Assembly: GCA_937950565.1 (NCBI GenBank)
Contig: CALFCS010000035.1
Coordinates: 1-7,689 of the forward strand
DNA from: an uncultured Lachnospiraceae bacterium
Lineage (GTDB): Bacteria; Bacillota; Clostridia; Lachnospirales; Lachnospiraceae
DNA: 7,689 nt
Reading direction: 5' to 3'
Below the pieces are notes generated by a model that was given only the letters and a program-made list of their open reading frames with translations, searched no databases and was not told the origin of the DNA. Positions within the stretch are counted from its first letter, which is position 1. Every line of letters begins with the position of its first letter. The position numbers and the translations under genes are program-made. This document shows positions 7,562 to 7,689 of the stretch, one piece after another.

Positions 7562-7620
7562 ATTATTGAAAATTCCGGTCAATGAACAAAGTGCAGATAT
7601 ATTGTCCAAAATTCAATAAT
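7562..7620 (-). repeat. Nested inverted repeat in the lyase gene leader
   Basis: The outer arms are 9 bases and perfectly complementary (7562-7570 with 7612-7620, ATTATTGAA and TTCAATAAT). Inside them is a 7-base pair of arms with one mismatch (GGTCAAT at 7577-7583 and ATTGTCC at 7601-7607), around a 17-base loop. If transcription starts near 7626, the whole dyad lies in the untranslated leader, ending 11 bases before the AGGAGG. It has no T-tract on either downstream side, so it is not a standard terminator. It could be an mRNA-stabilising hairpin, a regulatory leader or a protein-binding site; the sequence alone does not say which. Confidence 0.5.
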
Positions 7621-7632
7621 CACCTAATTTAT

Positions 7633-7641
7633 AGTATACCA
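7633..7641 (-). promoter_or_regulatory. Possible extended -10 promoter of the lyase gene
   Basis: The minus strand reads TGGTATACT: a TGn extension joined to TATACT (5 of 6 with TATAAT). The six bases at the usual -35 distance match TTGACA poorly, as is common with extended -10 promoters. An overlapping TATAAA (7628-7633) is an alternative -10. Transcription would begin near 7626, about 88 bases before the ATG. Confidence 0.45.
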
Positions 7642-7689
7642 CAAGGGCATATGTTCTCACTAGGCTCGTGTGATACCTCGCCAAGTGTT

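Noticed and set aside
7613..7689. Minus-strand frame open from the right edge to a TGA at 7613 (24 residues, HLARYHTSLVRTY...)
   Set aside because: It could be the tail of an upstream gene or of a mobile element, but it overlaps the proposed promoter, has no recognisable motif, and a frame this short is expected by chance.

Overview
The window holds two large secreted carbohydrate-active enzymes. Both are encoded on the minus strand, and each ends in three S-layer homology (SLH) repeats. A short fragment of a plus-strand gene sits at the left edge. Strong AGGAGG ribosome sites, Gram-positive-type signal peptides, SLH wall anchors and moderately AT-rich DNA point to a Firmicute. A Lachnospiraceae-type gut or anaerobic clostridium is my best inference, but no marker gene here proves it.

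Layout from left to right. Bases 2-52 (+) are the last codons of a gene whose tail resembles a sensor histidine kinase. A hairpin with an A-tract on one side and a T-tract on the other (62-102) separates it from the convergent gene and probably ends transcription from both sides. Bases 121-4419 (-) encode a 1432-residue family GH78 alpha-L-rhamnosidase with an inserted carbohydrate-binding-like domain. A GTG start behind a strong ribosome site fits better than the longest open frame. The 128-base gap 4420-4547 holds this gene's ribosome site and a good sigma-A-type promoter, and no terminator for the upstream gene was seen. Bases 4548-7538 (-) encode a 996-residue alginate-lyase-superfamily protein with a beta-trefoil lectin-like domain, a LamG-like domain and SLH repeats. 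Bases 7539-7689 hold its leader: a ribosome site, a nested inverted repeat and a plausible extended -10 promoter. The outermost 48 bases show nothing I can name.

How the genes may work together (inference). Both enzymes would be exported and held on the cell wall through nearly interchangeable SLH cassettes (about 77% identical over 192 ungapped residues, counted by eye). One removes terminal alpha-L-rhamnose. The other belongs to a fold whose characterised members cleave uronic-acid polysaccharides by beta-elimination. Together they suggest surface digestion of a glycan containing both rhamnose and uronic acid. Transcription order would be lyase then rhamnosidase, with a second promoter for the rhamnosidase.
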